A DNA stretch of 64,000 nt, taken from positions 11,258,983 to 11,322,982 of the forward strand of contig NC_087077.1 of the NCBI RefSeq assembly GCF_026151205.1. The letters run 5' to 3'. Numbering within the stretch: position 1 is the first letter of the stretch; each line of letters opens with the position of its first letter. A program made the translations under genes and the position numbers. The DNA comes from Bolinopsis microptera. Lineage: Eukaryota > Ctenophora > Tentaculata > Lobata > Bolinopsidae. Under the pieces are notes generated by a model, which searched no databases, was not told where the DNA came from, and saw only the letters and a list, made by a program, of their open reading frames with translations. Shown here in pieces: positions 58,036 to 64,000 of the stretch.

Positions 58036-61000
58036 ATGAATATTACGTTCAAAAGTATCTGCGACAAAACATGGAAAGTTATCCTGAAGGATAAGCTCTT
58101 CGTGTTTACTGTAGTTGCCGTTATCCTCGGGTTGATTTTGGGTAGGTCTGACTGATTTTAATGTTGGGTAGAGCTTCATTCTCCGCACTGATTGCCAAAC
58201 CATGGTGTATACAATACTATAATACATACACACCATACCATTTTGCAATCAGCCGAGAATTAATCTTAGTAATAATAGTATAATACAGTATTACTATTAA
58301 TTGTATGTACTGTACATAAGTTTATAAGGTAATGTCCAGTAATGACTTTGTGAAATGGTTGTAAAACGTAATATGCTGGAATGTAGAATTATAGAAGGTA
58401 ATATGCCGGAATTTAACACAAACCCCGCAGGTGTGATCATACAGCAGGATCATACTCCTTACTCAACTGACTTACTTGTGGTACTTCTCAAGTTCCCGGG
58501 CGAAATTCTCCTCCGCATGTTAAAATGTATAATACTCCCTCTGGTTGTTGCCAGTGTCATAACGGGACTAGGAGATATAAATGCTAAATCTTGTGGTAAG
58601 CTATTCTTGTGGAAAGATCTTCCGACGTGCATGTATTCCTTCGGTAATCGTCATATTATACGATATATTATATTGCATAATATCATATGCAATATGCATA
58701 TGCAATATGCATATTATGTAATATAATATTATTGATATATTGTGTCATCTTATTGTGGAATCGAATGTTCATTCAGGAAAGATCGGCGGTGTTGCTGTGG
58801 CCTACTACATCTCCACTACAGTAATCGCTGCAATCCTAGGACTCTGCTTGGTTTCCATAATAAGGCCAGGATCAGGAGATCAGAGCGACTTCATCAGCAA
58901 AGACGGAGGTTAGCTCGATGGGCGGGGAGGGGTTCAGACACCAAGAATGATAAATATGACTGGATAGTGTATGATAGATGTAACTGAAACGATAGATATA
59001 GTAAGAACTAAGAATCGAATGACTGGATCTCACACGCTCCAGAAACGTTTTTGTAACATATAATCCAGTACACAAAAGCTAAGTTTCGCTGAACCTTGGT
59101 CCTTGAACCAGCTCTTCATAAGATCCTCTTACTTTTCAGTGACAATAAACGAGAACACTAACACACTCGACACAATCATGGACTTGCTGCGAGCTGCTTT
59201 TCCAGATAACATAGTTGAGGCTACATTCGGTAAGGACGCGACTGAACTCACTGAGATAACCAGGGACGATGGATCAAAATATCTAAAGCGAAACTTACAG
59301 GTCCGTCTTTTTTAACAACAGCACAAGTCATTCGATTTTAAGGGGGCCGGGGGGGGGGGGGTCTTCATCAAAATTCTCTCGAAATCGACTTTATAGTTCT
59401 TTCTGATAGAGGGGAGTGATATCTACCAGCTGCTTTTGGTCCCATAGAAAAATATTGTTCCTAGCCGAAATTATCGCTGGTCAAAGGTCAGCGCTTATGT
59501 GTAATTGTATTGCGCGAGCGATTTTCAATCGCGCGTTCTGAAAATCGAGTCTAAAAATCTATCTTCTCCTACATTTTTTGAGCAATCACCCTCAAACTTT
59601 CAGGATATGTTCTTAGGATCAGTTAGAAGAGAACTCTAGAGCCAGAATTTTGAGATAGGCCTTTAAAGATTTTTAATTTGATTTTGAAATTCTTGGACCT
59701 TGATTTTTAGAGGTCAAAAATTTTCAAAATCGAATTAAAAATCTTTAAAGGCCTATCTCAAAATTCTGGCTCTAGAGTTCTCTTCTAACTGATCCTAAGA
59801 ACATATCCTGAAAGTTTGAGGGTGATTGCTCAAAAAATGTAGGAGAAGATAGATTTTTAGACTCGATTTTCAGAACGCGCGATTGAAAATCGCTCGCGCA
59901 ATACAATTACACATAAGCGCTGACCTTTGACCAGCGATAATTTCGGCTAGGAACAATATTTTTCTATGGGACCAAAAGCAGCTGGTAGATATCACTCCCC
60001 TCTATCAGAAACAACTATAAAGTCGATTTCGAGAGAATTTTGATGAAGACCCCCCCCCCCCCCCCCCGGCCCCCTTAATAATACAATATTATAATAGTTA
60101 GTGATCTTAGTAAAATTTTAGTTGTGGTCTGTTTTCTGCCAAAATCCCGAATTTACTATTCAAATAGAATCCTATTTCGATTACTCTTTGAATAGTAAAT
60201 CATCTTAAGAACGAGATGATCTTTCTACTTTTCTAACAGCAATTTGTTTGCACACAGTTCAAATCCGGAATAAACATGATAGGAGTGATAGTGTTCGCAA
60301 TTGTAGTCGGGGTGATTATGTCTCTGTACCCCGAGGAATCTGCCCCGCTTATGAAGGTTAGTTGTTAGGCACGTGGCGGGCATTTCATAATTCCTGGGTA
60401 TGTTTTGAAGATATAACTTGTTGCAATACAAATTTAACGGTTCATTATTGTTTTAAACATTAGTTTAATTCTGGGGTTATTGACCTTATTTATAAGGTTA
60501 ACCACCCCAGTATTGAACCATTTTTATTCTTTAAATGCAAAAAGTGATTAATTACCAACTAATTGCCCAGGTGGTCCAGGCAGTTAATGACGTGACAATG
60601 AGACTAGTCACTCTTATACTGTGGTATTCTCCCATTGGTATATTCTTTCTTATCGCTGGACAGTTTGCTGGGGTAAGTACTTTAAAGATATCTCTGAATG
60701 GTAAACATTTGCCCATCATTCAACTTTATTACAGTGAACAGTATGGTTAGTTTTGAGTCAATCTTTCTACGATGGGGTCGTGAATCCAGACTAATTTTAA
60801 TCAAATTTAGGTTGAAAACTTTGGAGAGATGGTTGCACAATTGGGATTGTATGTTGTGACAGTGCTCGTTGGAATCGCTATTCACTTCTTCATTATTCTT
60901 CCTAGTATTTTCTTCGCTTTTACCCGCAGCAATCCGATCCCATATTACTACAACATGTTACCAGGTTAGTTTTTATACCGCAGTTTAATATTTTCAAATT

Positions 61001-62220
61001 TTTTTCAAATTTTCTGGGGTCATGAAAAGTGCAAACTTTTGTGAAAGAGCACAAACAGTTCAGTTGAAACCCCCATGCCATTTCGTATCATCGATAAATA
61101 TTATCTTTCCAGGGTTGGTGTAGCGCCCCAACAATTCTTTAACTAATTTATGACGTGTACAAATCCATGTCAACAACTTGACAGAGTTCTTTTCATTTTT
61201 CAAGTCAATTATAATTCGCTTTAATAACATTGCCAATAAACTGAATTATTGGTAATTGGGAAGAAAGTTTATTTCATTTGAATTTTTAAAGCTTTTAACC
61301 GAAACTGATAAGTTTTCTCATACTTTAAAAATATTATCGTGCATTCGCACCGTGTTCCAGTTTTGTGTTTTGAAATAAACCCCACTCGCAGCGTTAGCAA
61401 CAGCATTCGGAACAGCTTCCAGCAGCGCCACAATGCCAGTTACTCTAAAGTGTGTGGAGGAGAAAAATGGAATTTCTTGGAGAATTTCTCGGTTCGTCAT
61501 CCCAGTCGGAGCAACCATCAACATGGACGGTACTGCGCTCTATGAAGCGGTGGGTGTCAGCTTAGTTCAGCTGCTTTCGTAATATTAATATTCAACACTG
61601 GTTTTCATAGCTTACCTGCTTTGTTCTTGAACAAAATATCGTCTTGACATAGTACGACGACCTGTAATTGCTATGATTTAATTGGATCCATCAAAAACTA
61701 AGAACACTCTTTATTGAATCCCTTATACATATTTGAATTTATGTAAAAGTTTCTTGAACTCCATGTGTTTATCTACCAGGTTGCCTGCCTTTTCATCGCT
61801 CAAGTAAAAGGCATATCCCTGAACTTTGGTCAAGTTATCGTGACTGGACTAACAGCGACTCTAGCTGCTGTTGGAGCTGCTGGTATTCCCTCTGCTGGTC
61901 TCGTTACCATGGTGATGGTGCTCAACGCTGTCGGACTACCTGTTGATATGTTGGCTGTGATCTTAACTGTTGATTGGTAAGTTTGTACATCCGATGTTAT
62001 AACCTTTTTATGGTCAATTAACAGCGTAAACACAGTAAAAACGCTAAATGTTCAGTTTCACATAAAAGCTCCATTTTCCAGGTTTTTGGACAGATTCCGT
62101 ACCATGACGAACGTTATGGGAGATGCGCTGGGTTGTGCTGTCGTACAGTCAATGTGCTCAAAAGAGCTCGCCGAGATGGATCAGGATACTGAACTGCAGA
62201 TGGTGGGAGAGAAGAGTTAA
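58036..62220 (+). CDS. SLC1A-like: Excitatory amino-acid (glutamate/aspartate) transporter, SLC1 family
   Basis: Sodium-coupled acidic amino-acid transporter of the plasma membrane. Ten exons: 58036-58141, 58431-58595, 58777-58908, 59140-59300, 60258-60356, 60571-60672, 60811-60964, 61392-61549, 61780-61976, 62082-62220; GT-AG, in frame, 470 residues. Family marks: [11 protein letters not shown] (TM2), [15 protein letters not shown], hairpin 1 [13 protein letters not shown]7 [10 protein letters not shown], hairpin 2 [14 protein letters not shown]8 [19 protein letters not shown]. In TM8 Asp428 and Arg431 correspond to EAAT3 Asp444 and Arg447; the Arg marks acidic rather than neutral (ASCT) substrates. 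It is shorter than most animal EAATs (520-570) through short termini and a short TM4 loop. Intron 4 carries a 0.74 kb foldback. Confidence 0.95.
59338..60078. mobile_element. Near-perfect foldback MITE flanked by TTAA
   Basis: TTAA at 59338-59341 and 60075-60078 flanks a palindrome of about 345-bp arms (59342 to about 59690; about 59716 to 60074) with a 25-bp centre. Arms differ at only a few bases (for example agttctttctg against agttgtttctg, and aatttg against aattcg). Ends are GGGGGCC followed by a G-run. The TTAA target duplication suggests mobilisation by a piggyBac-type transposase. It lies in intron 4 of the transporter gene, so the pre-mRNA would carry a long double-stranded hairpin. 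Confidence 0.85.
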
Positions 62221-62389
62221 GCTGATGACGTCACTAAATGTTTAGGGGACATACACCAGAACCTTTTTTTGTTGGACCCTCGATTTGACTTTTTATTTTG
62301 AAAATATAGATAAAAACAATATGATTTGACGTAACTGTAACGTCGCGACTAGCGATACTTCTTAGTGACTGATTATGTAAGAAAATGTA

Positions 62390-62395
62390 AATAAA
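62390..62395 (+). promoter_or_regulatory. Polyadenylation signal AATAAA of the transporter gene
   Basis: Canonical hexamer 170 nt after the transporter stop codon (gtaaataaacatc). Confidence 0.7.
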
Positions 62396-62409
62396 CATCA
62401 AAAAAGAGA

Positions 62410-63650
62410 AAGGTCCTTTAAAAAAATGATACGGATAGTCTTGATTCTTAAAACTATTCTTCACTCTTTCTTGTTTCTTTGAAAAATATATCTGCTCAGA
62501 AAAGCGAACAAAGATTAACAAAAAACGGTCTAAAGAACGATAAATAATAAATACTGATAATTTAGAATATACTGCCGTATTAGTATTACAACACATGACT
62601 TTTTGTAAGAGTTGGATACTTTTATTTGTTTGATTTGTTTACTTTTTTACCATGAATAATTATGAGGGAGGACATGTTTTCCTTTGTGATACCTGACACG
62701 ACCTACTTATAAAGCTTTTTTTACTCAAACATTCGAATGTAAGCGCACGTATGATCTTTGTGAAATGTGAAATCATGTTGTAGAATGTAGGGTGTCCAAT
62801 CCTCGTTTGGACATTATAATGTAAATGTCGTTTGCTTTAAGTTTAAGCTTGTGTTAATTCTTTATCAAGCCTTTCAAGCCTTTAATTAACGTGTGTTTTT
62901 TCTTCTTATTTTCGCTACAATTTCCGAGAAAGTTGCTATTGAGTATTTATATTGATGATATGGATAAGTTTTTTCGGATACAATATGTGTACATTATGTA
63001 TGTTACATTTTGAACAGCAGAATACACATTGCACAAAATATGGTAATATAACCCGCACAGTGCAAGTAGCATAATCTGAAACCTTGTAGGAGGGCATGTA
63101 CCGAGCTCTGCAGTAACCTTTCTCAGTACAGAAGTAGTATAAACGCAAATTATCAGTAGCACTCAATACTGAATACTGATTCCGTACTTTGTAAATTTAT
63201 TGTATTTGCAATACGCTATCTCTATTTTTAGAATCCCCGAATAGTTGCAACAACTGTGCGTACCTTGACTATAAATATTTCATTACAGCACGCATAGTTT
63301 TGACATGAAGTTGACCAGTCTGACGGTATAATTAGACTCCCTTATCAGTTATCGGTCTTTATCACAAAATGTATGGTTATGTTATTATAATTATTTCACA
63401 GCTGTTCTAAGAGCCTAAAATAAATGACAGCCGTTTTGCCAGCCAAACGGAGTTGCTTTGCAAACGACTCAATATTTCCATGCTGACGTTGTTATCCATA
63501 TATAATGCTCGCTATGCACATTATGCTCATTTCTCTGTTGTTCGTTTTTAGTTTGAGTCTCCTCAAAAGGCTGCTAATGTTTGTTCCACATCGCATTGTG
63601 CGTACCTGCTAAATGCTCATAAAGTGTGGCACCGCACATATTGCTATACA
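62410..63650. other. Intergenic, no gene seen
   Basis: AT-rich downstream flank of the transporter gene. No supported exon on either strand. Confidence 0.4.
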
Positions 63651-63660
63651 AGTTAGTGAA

Positions 63661-63775
63661 GTCAATCCCAACATCGGGATTCCCGAATCCCGGAATTTTC
63701 CGACGATTTTCAGTCAAAAATTCCCGACCAATATCGGAAATTTTGTCAATTCCCGGTTTTCGGGAATTTTAAATA
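63661..63775. repeat. attcccg/cgggaat short repeats
   Basis: cgggattcccgaatcccgg, aaattcccgacc and aattcccggttttcgggaat form a run of direct and inverted attcccg units. Reminiscent of the CCGG-rich repeats at 3936-4376, but AT-richer. Confidence 0.5.
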
Positions 63776-64000
63776 TTTGTGTTATAGTTGCAAATTTTCG
63801 ATGAATTGACTGTTCAATATAATTTAATTACACGGTAGTGTTAATCGGGTTTTCGGACGTTGATGACTAGACTGTTAGCATGACGTATCGTCAAAGTTGA
63901 GATTTAACGCCGCACGTGCACGTGCTGCTTGATCATGCTCAGTGCTAATTGCGCGCACAACCAGTTTTATTGATTGCGCTGGTTGTATGTATGTTTCGTG

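Overview
This is about 64 kb of AT-rich nuclear DNA from an invertebrate animal. It holds intron-rich conserved animal genes with GT-AG introns, separated and invaded by many transposons, MITEs and minisatellites. The lineage is not resolved. Six genes have a splice-acceptor-like YAG only 2-10 nt before the start codon with no visible upstream exon. That pattern is typical of spliced-leader trans-splicing and would fit groups such as ctenophores or hydrozoans, but this is inference.

Layout: (1) 107-723, the 3' end of RCL1 (rRNA processing, + strand). (2) About 0.75-9.2 kb is gene-poor: MITEs, a large inverted repeat, CCGG-rich repeats, a tRNA-like (SINE-like) stretch joined to a consensus-perfect hammerhead ribozyme, two 5'-truncated Penelope-like elements sitting on (AT)n tracts, and a hAT-type MITE. 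(3) 10092-19086, an 11-exon importin-alpha gene of the KPNA3/4 type on the minus strand. Its 5.8 kb seventh intron contains LINE debris, two MITEs and a complete oppositely oriented SRCR-domain receptor gene (15146-16670). (4) 19376-26189, three minus-strand genes: a DDX28-like DEAD-box helicase with altered motifs, an intronless STK36/Fused kinase, and an MMADHC-like cobalamin trafficking protein. (5) 27693-50548, a SUN-domain gene on the plus strand: a 31-residue first exon, a 13.5 kb intron, then 15 exons. Its introns contain an antisense orphan membrane protein, a young 5'-truncated LINE with perfect target-site duplication, a degenerate antisense RT fragment, minisatellites, an acidic secreted orphan gene and a poly-G/poly-C bounded MITE. 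(6) 50.7-58.0 kb, LINE 3' debris, a hairpin element, a 191-bp tandem repeat and a tRNA-like relic. (7) 58036-62220, a ten-exon excitatory amino-acid transporter (SLC1) whose fourth intron carries a near-perfect 0.74 kb foldback flanked by TTAA. (8) 62.4-64 kb, no gene seen.

The conserved genes are ordinary housekeeping or signalling loci (nuclear import, nuclear envelope, ribosome/RNA, cobalamin, Hedgehog/cilia kinase, glutamate uptake) and share no obvious pathway. Exon boundaries were set by hand from splice consensus, reading phase and family similarity. All spliced models given keep an open frame through every junction.
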